Positions 34,235 to 43,252 of a stretch of DNA of 64,000 nucleotides are shown piece by piece. The notes under the pieces were generated by a model. That model had not been told where the DNA came from. It saw only the letters and a program-made list of their open reading frames with translations, and made no database searches. The first letter of the stretch is position 1; every line of letters begins with the position of its first letter. The translations under genes were made by a program, and so were the position numbers. This DNA is from Gemmatimonadota bacterium (lineage in GTDB: Bacteria; Gemmatimonadota; Gemmatimonadetes; Gemmatimonadales; Gemmatimonadaceae), in the NCBI GenBank assembly GCA_028287235.1, contig JAQBQB010000018.1, positions 124,001 through 188,000 of the forward strand, given 5' to 3'.

Positions 34235-36430
34235 CTACGGACGAGCGCGGGCCGGCGGTGTCGGGAGACTTGGCGCCTTGGCGAGGGCAGTGACGATGCG
34301 CGTCAACGAGCGGAGGTCGCGGAGGTCCATGATCTCGGCCGGCGAATGGCTGTAGCGCAACGGCCAGGCGAGCGCGACGTCGATGGCGCCGTACCGCGCC
34401 AGCTCCGAGCCGTCGTTGCCGCCGTTCGTGGTGCCCACCTGCAGCGGAATGCCCGCGGTGCGCGCGATGCGCACGACGCGGTCGATCTCGTCGGGCGACG
34501 CGACGCTCGAGTTGTCGAGCGCGCGGACCACGGCGCCCTGGCCGATCGGCGCGTAGCCGAAGCGCCGGCTCTCGAGCGGCGAGTCCGACGACACGAAGGT
34601 ATCGACGGCGTGCACGCGCCGCACCGACGGGCCGAGCCGCGCCGCGAGCGCCTTCGCGCCAACGAGGCCGCCTTCTTCCTGCACCGACCAGACGAAGATC
34701 ACCTTGTGGTCGAGCTTCGCCGGATCGATGTCGTCGAGCGCGAGCAGGAGCGACGTGACGCCGGCTCGGTCGTCGATCGAGCGGCCGGTGATGCGTACGT
34801 CGCCTAAACGCGCCGAGCATTTGAAGCTCGTGAGCGGCGATCCCACGCGTACGCCGTCGCGCGCGAGCTCGGCGGGGTTGAGGCCGAACCATGCGGTGAC
34901 GGTGCCCGGCTCGCGCTGCGCGGCGCTGTCGCGCGGAATGAACACGCCGCGCATGGGTCCTTCGCGCGACGCGCTGCATCCGAGCCGTCCGTCGCGCGCC
35001 GGAATCTTGTCGTCGTCGCGATGCAGCAGCGCGGGCTGGCCCTCCCAGAGGAAGGGGAAGAACGTTCCGCGCGGCTGGAGCGAGACGGTTCCATCCGAGC
35101 CGATGCGCGTCACCTGAAAGGAGAGCTCGTCCATGTGCGCGATGAACACGCTCGTGTCGCGGTCGGGGCCCATGGCCAGCACGAGATTTCCGATCGAGTC
35201 GACCTGCGCCGAATCGCGCGCCCAGGCGGGAAGCAGCGGCTGAATCACGTCGCGCATCGGCTGCTCGTGCCCGCTCGGCGCGTAGACGTCGACCAGCTTG
35301 CCGATCATGTCGGCGTAGCGCGAGAGCGAGTCGCGCACGACGAGCGGCGGCGCGGCGGCCCATCCGTGTGCGACGGCCTGCGCGGGCGGCGTCGCGCCAG
35401 TGAGACCGGCGGCCCGGCCGACGGCGCGGTGCAGCTTCTCGACGTCGTCCTCGAGCAGGGATTCCGTGAGCGTGCCCGGGTAGCGCGAGGCGATGCCGAT
35501 CGCCGAAATCACTCCGACGTCGAGACCGCTCATTGCGGGCCAGGGTGCGCGAACGGAACGGGTGGACGGCGCGCGGCCGGCGACGTCCTGATCTACGATG
35601 TAGAGAGAGTCGACACGTCCCAACCGCAGCAACGCGGACGTCAGGCCCGCCCAGTTGAACGACTTCTGCGTGGAGATGATAAAGTCCGTCTCGCCCTCAG
35701 AGCGTTTGTCGGTCGATGCAGCCGCGGCAGCGACGGCGGCGCAACCCGCGCGGTTACCCGCCGCGGGACCGGCGACGTAATCACCGTACGTCCACTCGGG
35801 CCATTCGCGCACGACGGGGTCGAGCACGTCCACGCCCATGCGCTCCGCCTCGGCGCGCGAGCGTGCCCCGATGTCGATCCACATGTTCTCGATCGACGTC
35901 GGCGCGTCGTCGGCGGCGCGCTTGCGCCACAGGTGGTTGCTGCGCACCGCGAACACGCCGGGAATGTGCTTCGTCCGCAGCACGCTGCCGCGATCGATCG
36001 CCACGACGATCACGCGCTGCCCTTCGTGGTACTGGTCCCAGAGCGCCGGATGGCGCTGGTTGCCGGCCATGTGCACGCGGAGGTAGCCGTCGTCGGTGAT
36101 CTGGCTGACGACGTAGCCGCTCTCGTCGATTGCGCACGCCACGACGCGCCGCGGACTGCCGTCGCCCACTTTTTTGATCAGGTTCCCCATGCGATCCACA
36201 GTGAACCCGGGCACTGCGCTCTGGATTCGCTGCGTCGCGATGCGCTCGGCGCCGGGCGAAGCCTCGAGCGAGATCCATGTCGCCACGGCGCGTGCGTATG
36301 GGCCGACGGCGCTCGTGTCCTGCGCGCCGGCGAGCGCGGGGATCGCCGGCACCGCCAGCAGCAGCAACGCCGCGCGGATCTCAGCAGCCCAGCGCGAGCT
36401 CGATGTTCTCGGCAAGTCGAGAATCCTCAT
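34235..36430 (-). CDS. secreted tandem M42-type peptidase, first domain degenerate
   Basis: The 731-residue protein starts with a signal peptide (AALLLLAVPAIPALAGA). It has two consecutive M42/M20-like units, about 40-330 and 370-715. The second has the full metal and catalytic set: His in FIAHMDEL, bridging Asp in IDDRAGVTSL, the Glu pair in QEEGGLVGAKAL, Asp in HAVDTFV and His in RYSHSPAE. In the first unit the equivalents are lost (CAIDESGY, GNRAGCAA, no EEGG), so it is a pseudo-enzyme half that may hold substrate or a partner. The start lies inside purN (50-nt overlap), but the signal peptide supports it. Confidence 0.8.
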   Translation of the reverse strand: MRILDLPRTSSSRWAAEIRAALLLLAVPAIPALAGAQDTSAVGPYARAVATWISLEASPGAERIATQRIQSAVPGFTVDRMGNLIKKVGDGSPRRVVACAIDESGYVVSQITDDGYLRVHMAGNQRHPALWDQYHEGQRVIVVAIDRGSVLRTKHIPGVFAVRSNHLWRKRAADDAPTSIENMWIDIGARSRAEAERMGVDVLDPVVREWPEWTYGDYVAGPAAGNRAGCAAVAAAAASTDKRSEGETDFIISTQKSFNWAGLTSALLRLGRVDSLYIVDQDVAGRAPSTRSVRAPWPAMSGLDVGVISAIGIASRYPGTLTESLLEDDVEKLHRAVGRAAGLTGATPPAQAVAHGWAAAPPLVVRDSLSRYADMIGKLVDVYAPSGHEQPMRDVIQPLLPAWARDSAQVDSIGNLVLAMGPDRDTSVFIAHMDELSFQVTRIGSDGTVSLQPRGTFFPFLWEGQPALLHRDDDKIPARDGRLGCSASREGPMRGVFIPRDSAAQREPGTVTAWFGLNPAELARDGVRVGSPLTSFKCSARLGDVRITGRSIDDRAGVTSLLLALDDIDPAKLDHKVIFVWSVQEEGGLVGAKALAARLGPSVRRVHAVDTFVSSDSPLESRRFGYAPIGQGAVVRALDNSSVASPDEIDRVVRIARTAGIPLQVGTTNGGNDGSELARYGAIDVALAWPLRYSHSPAEIMDLRDLRSLTRIVTALAKAPSLPTPPARARP

Positions 36431-37085
36431 GCGGAAGAAGTGTGAACGACGGCCGCGTGTCGACGAGCATCTCGCTGCCGGCCGTGGCGGAGTTGGAAAG
36501 CGTCATGCGCCCGCCCGCCACGGCGTCGACGACGCGCGGGTACACGAGATGCTCCACGCGCAGCACGCGGGCGGCAAGCGTACCGGCGTCGTCGGACGGA
36601 AAGACGGGCACCGGCCACTGGGCGATGATCCGCCCGCGGTCGTAGACCTCGTCTACGAAGTGCGCCGTCACACCGCTCACGCGCGCACCCGACTCGATCA
36701 CCGCGCGATGGACGCGCTGGCCGTACATGCCCGGCCCGCCAAACGCGGGGAGCAGCGCGGGATGGATGTTGATCACACGCCCCGCGTACTTGCGAATGAC
36801 GTCCGGCGGAACGAGGCGCAGATAGCCGGCGAGCACGACGAGGTCGATCGCATGCGTCTCGAGGGCATCGGCGAGCGGCGTGCGGTCGGGCGCCTTGTCG
36901 GTGGCGAGGACGACGGTGGGAACGTGGCGCCGCGCGGCGCGATCGAGCGCGCCGGCATTCATGCGGTCGCTCGCGACGAGGGCCACGTCGCCGCAGCGGA
37001 CGTCGCCGAGCCGCTCGAGATGCTCCAGAATGGACTGGAGGTTCGAGCCGCCTCCCGACGCGAGTATTGCGATGCGCGATCTCAT
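36381..37085 (-). CDS. purN: phosphoribosylglycinamide formyltransferase
   Basis: The 234-residue enzyme formylates GAR using 10-formyl-THF in purine synthesis. It has the N-terminal GAR-binding loop RIAILASGGGSNLQSILEHL, the catalytic Asn-His-Asp set (VINIHPALLPAFGG and VTAHFVDEVYDRGRII) and the folate loop. It is slightly longer than E. coli PurN. The start MRSRIAIL was chosen over an upstream ATG at 37130. The 3' end overlaps the M42 peptidase gene by 50 nt in another frame. Confidence 0.95.
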   Translation of the reverse strand: MRSRIAILASGGGSNLQSILEHLERLGDVRCGDVALVASDRMNAGALDRAARRHVPTVVLATDKAPDRTPLADALETHAIDLVVLAGYLRLVPPDVIRKYAGRVINIHPALLPAFGGPGMYGQRVHRAVIESGARVSGVTAHFVDEVYDRGRIIAQWPVPVFPSDDAGTLAARVLRVEHLVYPRVVDAVAGGRMTLSNSATAGSEMLVDTRPSFTLLPHEDSRLAENIELALGC

Positions 37086-37098
37086 CGCGCGGATTGTA

Positions 37099-37668
37099 TT
37101 ACGAATGGCCTGGTGCGGGAAGCACGGCAAAGAATTTATCTATCGCTTCGCCAAGCGAGCGGGCGATCGGCACAGAATTCGTGTGGGCGCGCTCGAGATC
37201 GGCGGCGGGCGTCGACTCCACGTCGAGCATGATGCCGAGCCCGCCGAGCACGCTCGCCGGCTCCACGTCGCGCCACCGGTCGCCCACGAAGACGGACTGC
37301 GTCGGATCCAGATCGTGCTCGGCGATCGCCTGCCGGTAGAGCGCGGTGCCCGGTTTGCGGCAGTCGCACGGTCCCGTGAAGTCCGGATGGTGCGGGCACA
37401 TGTACGTCGCCTCGACGTGCGCGCCCTCGGCGGCGAGGAGGTCGTTCAATCGGTCGCGCACCGTCTCGTAGTCTGCTTCGGTCAACCACCCGCGGGCGAT
37501 GCCCGACTGATTGGTGATCACGATGACGGGAACGCCGCGATCGTTCAGCCGGCGGATCGCGTCGGCCGCTCCGGGCAGAAGCTCGACGTCGTTCGGATTG
37601 CGAACGTAGCTGGCGTCGCGCATGATCGTTCCGTCGCGATCGAGAAAGGCGGCGGGGCGTTTGCTCAT
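37099..37668 (-). CDS. gmhB: D-glycero-D-manno-heptose 1,7-bisphosphate 7-phosphatase
   Basis: The 189-residue HAD phosphatase has the nucleophile motif FLDRDGTIMRD, then VIVITNQSGIARG, the zinc-binding loop CPHHPDFTGPCDCRKPG and VFVGDRWRDVEPA. This pattern is that of GmhB, which acts in ADP-heptose synthesis for LPS core, or of the paralogous HisB-like HAD IIIA group. It overlaps the selA gene by 4 nt and lies 13 bp before purN, so it is part of the same transcript. Confidence 0.9.
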   Translation of the reverse strand: MSKRPAAFLDRDGTIMRDASYVRNPNDVELLPGAADAIRRLNDRGVPVIVITNQSGIARGWLTEADYETVRDRLNDLLAAEGAHVEATYMCPHHPDFTGPCDCRKPGTALYRQAIAEHDLDPTQSVFVGDRWRDVEPASVLGGLGIMLDVESTPAADLERAHTNSVPIARSLGEAIDKFFAVLPAPGHS

Positions 37669-39023
37669 GCGAGGGCTCCTCTGAGGGCGGCGACCACCGC
37701 GGTGTCTTCCCGCGGAAAGATCGCACGGAGGTCGACGACGACGCGGCCGTCAGCCACGCGGGCAATCAGCGGTGGGTCGCCCGCCCGCAACTTGCTTTCA
37801 ATGGCTCCGGCGTCACCGGCGATCGCGAGCGCCACAGATGGAATGCGCGCGGTGGGAAACGCGCCGCCGCCCACGCTGGCTTCGCTGTCGACTACAGCGA
37901 CGCGAGACGATCCGAGGGAGGCCTGGATCCTCTCGGCGCGCGTGCGCAGGTCGGTTGCGTCGCACGTCAATTGCGCGAGCGCCGGTATCTCGCGCAGCGC
38001 GCGCGGCGGATCGCGGTAGAGCGCGAGCGTGGCTTCCAGTGCGGCGAGCGTCAGCTTGTCGACGCGGTAGGAGCGCGTGAGCGGGTTCGTGCGAATGCGG
38101 TCGAGCGTAGCGCGCGAGCCGAGGATGATTCCAGCCTGTGGTCCACCGAGCAGCTTGTCGCCGCTCATCGTGACCACGCCGTTCTTGCCGGCGGCGGTCA
38201 CGGCCTCGCGGGCCGTCGGCTCGCCGGACAGGCCGAATGCTTCGAGGGCGAGCAGCAGTCCGCTCCCCAGGTCGTGGAGGAAGGGAATGCCGCGCTCCAG
38301 CGCGAGCGTTCCGAGATCGGCGGCCGACGCCTCGGCGACGAAGCCCGACACCGCGAAGTTGCTGCGGTGCACCTTCGCGACGATTCCGGTGTCGGCGTCG
38401 ATGGCACGCCGGTAGTCCTCGACGTTGGTGCGATTGGTGGTGCCGACTTCGACGAGCCGCGCACCGCTCTTTCCCATGATCTCGGGAATGCGAAAGCTGC
38501 CGCCGATCTCGACCAGCTCGCCGCGCGACACGATCGCTCCGCGTTGGTCGGCGAGCGTGTTCAGCACGAGCACGAGCGCCGCCGCGCAATTGTTGACGAC
38601 AAGTGCGTCTTCGGCGCCGGTAAGCTCGCGCAGCAGCGCGGCGCAATGCGTGTAGCGCGATCCGCGCGCGCCCTGCTCCACGTCGTATTCGAGATTCGTG
38701 AATCCCGCCGCGACGCGCGCCACGGCGTCGATCGCCGCTTGCGGCAGGGGAGCGCGGCCGAGATTGGTGTGGAGGACGACGCCGGTGCCGTTGATCACCG
38801 GCCGCAGCGACGGCTGCGACAACCGGTCGAGTGCGGATGCGACCGCCGCGCTCCACGCCTCTCCGCCGCTGGGCGCCGTCGAGGGCGCCGACCGAGCCGC
38901 GTCGATCGTAAGCCGAATCGCATCGACGACGAGCGTTCGCGGAGCACGGTCGCAGAGCGCACGAACGCCGTCGGTCTCGAGCAGCGAGCTCACGCTCGGC
39001 AGCGCACGGCGTTCGTCGCTCAT
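37665..39023 (-). CDS. selA: L-seryl-tRNA(Sec) selenium transferase
   Basis: The 452-residue PLP enzyme converts seryl-tRNA(Sec) to selenocysteinyl-tRNA. NGTGVVLHTNLGRAPLP is the family's N-terminal signature. The PLP lysine is in MSGDKLLGGPQAGII, and GELVEIGGSFRIPEIMGKSG, VGTTNRT and the C-terminal domain are complete. It implies that the organism makes selenoproteins. No selB, selC or selD is visible in this window. It overlaps gmhB by 4 nt, though the pathways are unrelated. Confidence 0.95.
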   Translation of the reverse strand: MSDERRALPSVSSLLETDGVRALCDRAPRTLVVDAIRLTIDAARSAPSTAPSGGEAWSAAVASALDRLSQPSLRPVINGTGVVLHTNLGRAPLPQAAIDAVARVAAGFTNLEYDVEQGARGSRYTHCAALLRELTGAEDALVVNNCAAALVLVLNTLADQRGAIVSRGELVEIGGSFRIPEIMGKSGARLVEVGTTNRTNVEDYRRAIDADTGIVAKVHRSNFAVSGFVAEASAADLGTLALERGIPFLHDLGSGLLLALEAFGLSGEPTAREAVTAAGKNGVVTMSGDKLLGGPQAGIILGSRATLDRIRTNPLTRSYRVDKLTLAALEATLALYRDPPRALREIPALAQLTCDATDLRTRAERIQASLGSSRVAVVDSEASVGGGAFPTARIPSVALAIAGDAGAIESKLRAGDPPLIARVADGRVVVDLRAIFPREDTAVVAALRGALA

Positions 39024-39038
39024 TGCCGAATCATCGGT

Positions 39039-40286
39039 TCAGCCGGGCGGACGCCGCGGAGGCGCGGGCGGACGGCGGGTCGTATCGGCCGGCGTCCGCT
39101 TGGTCGTATCGCGCGGCACCGGCTTCGGCACCTCGAGCACTCGCCTCACGTCGCGCGAGTTGCCGACGAGATTGCGCATGCCCTTGAACGTGATGATGTA
39201 GCGCGATCCCACCACCAGCGGATTCGTCGGCGCGAGCGTGACGACGATCGCGCGCTCCGGCGGAGGAGCCTTCGGCTTCGGTGGAGGCGGGGGCGGGCGC
39301 TGCCCGGTCGGTGTGGGAGTCGCGGGCACCGCGGGCGCTGCCGCGGGCGGACGGGCACGCGTCGTGTCGGCGCGGCGAAGCGAGTCCTGCGTCTGCGCGT
39401 CGCGCCGGCGGTCGTATGCGTTCGCCCACTGCACGCTCGTCACCTCGAGCGCCGTGGAGTCGGGCCGCTGCACGCGCACCAGCGCCGGCTGCAACGGCAG
39501 CGCCGGATCGAGCGGCTTGTCGAACCGCGCCCGGAAGGTCACGCTGTCGATGATCGAGACGTCGTCGACGTTGGGAGGAACGGAGTCGCGCTCGACGGCG
39601 TCGAGCTCCACCGACGGGCTCGCGGTGGCAAAGGTCACCGTCGTGGTGTCCCACTTCTCGTTGCGGTCGACGATGCGGTTGGCGTTCTGATCGATCAGCG
39701 CGCGCACCGTGTACGTGCCTGCCGGCAGCGGGCCCACGTCGAACATGCCCGCCGTGTCCGTCGCCGTCACGTAGACGATGTTGGTGTCGGGACGCGAGAT
39801 CGCCTCCACGTACGCACCGATTGCCGGCCGCTCCGCGGCCCAGTCGAACACCCGCCCAATGATCTTGAACGGCGGAAACGTGGGACCGGTGGAGAACACG
39901 ATCGTGCGCGTGTCTTTCCGCACGTTGTTGCGAAGATCCATCAACCCGGGAAGCATCGTGATCCGGTACGCCGTGTTCGGCCGAAAGCCCTTCCGCGGCC
40001 GCACGTCCACGCGCGTGCGATGCCACGACACCACGGGCGCGCCGTCGCGCGGCGAAATTAGAAAGATCTGATCGAGCGCCGCCCCCGCGCCGGCAGGCCG
40101 ATCGCTCACGACTTCGTCGAACTTGAACTCGACGGACTTGATGTTGACGTTCGTCTGGCCCGAGTCGACGGTGATCTCCACGATCTCCGGCGGCGTGTGA
40201 CGCTCCGCGCCGCCCGGCGGCGCGCCGGACGACGCGCACGCGGCGACGGCGGCGAACGCCGCGGCGATGCCGATCAGGCGCCGCAC
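39039..40286 (-). CDS. Ig-like (Big_5) domain lipoprotein
   Basis: The 415-residue protein starts at the GTG 40284-40286, within the last codons of valS. It has a lipobox (AAFAAVAACASSG). The domain after it, PPEIVEITVDSGQTNVNIKS, then VEFKFDEVV and GFRPNTAYRITMLPGLMDL, is a bacterial Ig-like (Big_5) fold, followed by a carboxypeptidase-regulatory-like beta-sandwich (GRVFDWAAERPAIGAYVEAI, then GMFDVGPLPAGTYTVRALID). A Pro-rich linker and a second Ig-like half follow. It is probably an outer-membrane surface lipoprotein. Function is unknown. Confidence 0.75.
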   Translation of the reverse strand: MRRLIGIAAAFAAVAACASSGAPPGGAERHTPPEIVEITVDSGQTNVNIKSVEFKFDEVVSDRPAGAGAALDQIFLISPRDGAPVVSWHRTRVDVRPRKGFRPNTAYRITMLPGLMDLRNNVRKDTRTIVFSTGPTFPPFKIIGRVFDWAAERPAIGAYVEAISRPDTNIVYVTATDTAGMFDVGPLPAGTYTVRALIDQNANRIVDRNEKWDTTTVTFATASPSVELDAVERDSVPPNVDDVSIIDSVTFRARFDKPLDPALPLQPALVRVQRPDSTALEVTSVQWANAYDRRRDAQTQDSLRRADTTRARPPAAAPAVPATPTPTGQRPPPPPPKPKAPPPERAIVVTLAPTNPLVVGSRYIITFKGMRNLVGNSRDVRRVLEVPKPVPRDTTKRTPADTTRRPPAPPRRPPG

Positions 40287-43069
40287 AACGACCGCACCTT
40301 GTCGACGAGTTGTTCGCGCTTCGTCTTCATCTCCTGAAGAATGGCCCGGTCGTTCGCCACCACCTGCTCGGGGGCGCGCTCGACGTACTTGGCGTTGTTG
40401 AGCCGGCCCTCGCGCGAGAGAATCTGCTTCTCGAGCTCGGCCACCTCGCCGCGTAGTCGCGCGCACTCCTTCTCCACGTCGATCAGACCCGCGAGCGGCA
40501 CGATGACCTCCGTTCCGCCGCCGATCACGGCGTGGGCCGCCGCACCCTCCGGCACGTCGTCGACGATCCGCGTCTCGGAGCGCGTGAGCCGGCCGATGGT
40601 CGCCAGCTCCTGCTCGAGGAGCGTGCGCAGCTCGCCGCCGTCCGCGCCGGAGGGACGAACGAGCACTTCGATCATCTTGCCCGGCGCCACGGCGTTGTCG
40701 CCGCGAATCTGTCGCACGGCGAGCACCACCTCGCGCACCTGCTCGAACTCCTGCGCGGCACGCGACTGTTTCGCGCCCCGCGCCGCGGGCCACGAGGCGC
40801 GCACGAGGAACTCGCCGGCCGCGCGGCCGGGCAGCCGCTGCCAGAGCGATTCCGTGACGAACGGCACCACCGGATGAAGCATCCGCAGCGCCTGGTCGAA
40901 GGCGTGCACGAGCACGGCACGCGCGGCCTCGCGGTCGGCGCCCGGCGTCTCGAGACGGGACTTGAGAGATTCCAAATACCAGTCTGCTAGTTCATTCCAA
41001 ACGAAGTGTCGCGCGGCCTCGGCGTACTCGTTCAGCTTGAGTCCCGCGTAGCGCTCTGACTCGCGCCAGACCAGCCCGTCGGGCGAGTCGTGCGGCGTCG
41101 TGGGCCAGAGCGGTCCGAGCGCGCGGTCGCATTCGGCGATCGCGGCGTCGAGCCGGGACAGAATCCACTCGTCGGCACGTGTGAGCGCGCCGCGGTCGAC
41201 GGCGGCCAGCGGCTGTACCGGATCGCTGCCCACGCGATCGAGCAGGAAGCGGCCGATGTTCCAGAGCTTCGTTCCGAAGTTGCGCCCCGCCGCGAACGAC
41301 TTGTCGAGATCCTCGGGATCGAGCACCACGTCGGCGCCCATACCCATGCCGGCGATCAGCGTCCAGCGCAGCGCGTCGGCGCCGTAGAGCTTCGTCACGT
41401 CGAGCGGATCGATCCCGTTGCCGAGCGACTTCGACATCTTGCGATGCTGCGTGTCGCGCGCGGTGCCGTGCAGGTACACCGTATGGTAGGGCGCGCGCCC
41501 GGTGAACTCGTAGCCGAGCATGATCATGCGGGCCACCCAGAAGAAGAGGATCTCCGGGGCGGTGACCAGCGTATCGGTCGGATAGAACGCGGCGAGATCG
41601 GCCGACTGCTCATCCGGCCAGCCGAGCGTGGAGAGCGGCCAGAGCCCCGACGAGAACCAGGTGTCGAGCACGTCCTCATCCTGCCGCACCGGGCAACCGC
41701 AATGCGGACACTCCCTGACGTCGTCGCGGCTCACGATGATGTCCTGCGGCGGATCGCACTCGTCGCAATACCACACGGGCACGCGGTGGCCCCACCACAG
41801 CTGCCGCGAGATGTTCCAGTCGCGGATGTTGGTGAGCCAGTTCACGTACACCGCTTCCCAGCGCTCGGGCAGGATGCGAATCGCGCCGTCGCGCACGGCC
41901 TGCAGCGCGGGGCGGGCCAGCGGTTCCATCTTCACGAACCACTGGTCCGACAGGCGCGGCTCCACCACGGTGTCGCACCGGTAGCAGTGCCGCACCGCGT
42001 GCTGGTGGGTCTCGATCTTTTTCAGCTCGCCGCTCGTGCGGAGTATCTCCACGATGCGCTCCCGCGCCTCGAAGCGGTCCATGCCGTTCAACTCCGCCGG
42101 CACGCGGCCGTCGGCGTCGGCGATCTCGCCGAGCTTGCCCGTCTCGTCGATCACGACGGGCATGGGCAGCGAATGCCGGCGGCCGACCTCGAAGTCGTTC
42201 GCGTCGTGCGCGGGCGTGATCTTCACCACGCCGGTGCCGAACGTCGGGTCGGCATAGGCGTCGGCGATCACCGGAATGGAGCGGTTCACGATCGGCAGCC
42301 GCACCGAGTGTCCGATCAGGTCGCGGTACCGCTCGTCGTCGGGATTCACGGCGAGTGCCACGTCGCCGAGCATCGTCTCGGGACGCGTCGTCGCGATCAC
42401 GAGCTCGCGGCCGGGCTGGCCTTCGACGGGATACCCGATGTGATACAGCTTCCCCGTCTCGTCGTTGAACTCCGCCTCTTCGTCGCTCAGCGACGTGAGA
42501 CAGCGCGGGCACCAGTGGATCACCCGATGTCCGCGATAGATCAACCCGCGTTCGTACAGCCGCACGAACGCCTCGCGCACGGCGACGGACAGCTCCGGCG
42601 ACAGCGTGTACGCCGTGCGCGACCAGTCGGCCGACGCGCCGATGGCGCGCAGCTGCTCGAGGATGGTGCCACCCGTCCGCGCCACGAATTCCTCGGTGCG
42701 CTGCACGAATGCCGCGCGTCCCAGGTCGAAGCGCGTTTTGCCTTCCGCGGCCACCAGCTTCTCGACGACGTTCTGCGTCGCGATGCCTGCGTGATCGGTG
42801 CCGGGCACCCACAGCGCCTCGGCCCCGCGCATGCGCGCCCAGCGGACGATCACGTCCTGAATCGTGTTGTTCAGGCCATGGCCCACGTGGAGGATCGCCG
42901 TGACATTCGGCGGCGGCATCACGATGGTGTACGGCTGCCGCTCGCCGCCGACACGCGACGAGTGCTCGGCGTGTGCGTCGAAGCAACCGGCGTCGAGCCA
43001 AGCCCGGTAGATCTCGGGCTCGGTCGCGGCGAAATCGTAGCGGTCGGGGAGGGGTGGGGGAGAGGTCAT
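40274..43069 (-). CDS. valS: valyl-tRNA synthetase
   Basis: The 931-residue class I synthetase has the HIGH-type motif PPPNVTAILHVGHGLNN and the KMSKS loop RKMSKSLGNGIDPLDVT. It also has editing-domain sequences (GTDHAGIATQNVVEK, then DVALAVNPDDERYRDLIGHS), a zinc-like knuckle (CDECDPPQD, then CPHCGC) and a C-terminal coiled coil (VEKECARLRGEVAELEKQIL). It charges tRNA-Val. The start MTSPPPLPDRYDFA was chosen. The 43070-43203 leader has no T-box sequence. Confidence 0.97.
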   Translation of the reverse strand: MTSPPPLPDRYDFAATEPEIYRAWLDAGCFDAHAEHSSRVGGERQPYTIVMPPPNVTAILHVGHGLNNTIQDVIVRWARMRGAEALWVPGTDHAGIATQNVVEKLVAAEGKTRFDLGRAAFVQRTEEFVARTGGTILEQLRAIGASADWSRTAYTLSPELSVAVREAFVRLYERGLIYRGHRVIHWCPRCLTSLSDEEAEFNDETGKLYHIGYPVEGQPGRELVIATTRPETMLGDVALAVNPDDERYRDLIGHSVRLPIVNRSIPVIADAYADPTFGTGVVKITPAHDANDFEVGRRHSLPMPVVIDETGKLGEIADADGRVPAELNGMDRFEARERIVEILRTSGELKKIETHQHAVRHCYRCDTVVEPRLSDQWFVKMEPLARPALQAVRDGAIRILPERWEAVYVNWLTNIRDWNISRQLWWGHRVPVWYCDECDPPQDIIVSRDDVRECPHCGCPVRQDEDVLDTWFSSGLWPLSTLGWPDEQSADLAAFYPTDTLVTAPEILFFWVARMIMLGYEFTGRAPYHTVYLHGTARDTQHRKMSKSLGNGIDPLDVTKLYGADALRWTLIAGMGMGADVVLDPEDLDKSFAAGRNFGTKLWNIGRFLLDRVGSDPVQPLAAVDRGALTRADEWILSRLDAAIAECDRALGPLWPTTPHDSPDGLVWRESERYAGLKLNEYAEAARHFVWNELADWYLESLKSRLETPGADREAARAVLVHAFDQALRMLHPVVPFVTESLWQRLPGRAAGEFLVRASWPAARGAKQSRAAQEFEQVREVVLAVRQIRGDNAVAPGKMIEVLVRPSGADGGELRTLLEQELATIGRLTRSETRIVDDVPEGAAAHAVIGGGTEVIVPLAGLIDVEKECARLRGEVAELEKQILSREGRLNNAKYVERAPEQVVANDRAILQEMKTKREQLVDKVRSLCGA

Positions 43070-43203
43070 TGGTGAAGTAAAGATATCGAATCGAGGAAGA
43101 GTAAGAGTGGAGCTCGGAACACCGGCAGCTTGCAGGCTGCGCAAGGTTCTTCCCTTTGTCTCGGAACGGTCGGTCGAGCAGATTTCCCCACCGACAAAAG
43201 AAA

Positions 43204-43227
43204 ACGGGCCGCATCGCTGCGGCCCGT
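43204..43227 (-). terminator. intrinsic terminator of the BON protein gene
   Basis: A 9-bp stem (ACGGGCCGC / GCGGCCCGT) with a six-base loop lies 26 bp after the BON-gene stop. On the minus strand it is followed by TTTTCTTTTG. It separates the BON gene from valS. Confidence 0.8.
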
Positions 43228-43252
43228 CGGATTCATCCACGCTGGAAACGTC

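Noticed and set aside
41090-43075. A 661-codon open frame antisense to valS
   Set aside because: It lies wholly within a certain synthetase gene, is rich in Arg/His/Val typical of antisense GC-rich codons and has no motif or ribosome site.
43070-43203. T-box leader upstream of valS
   Set aside because: The conserved T-box sequence and the specifier-loop layout are not found; only the terminator of the BON gene is present.
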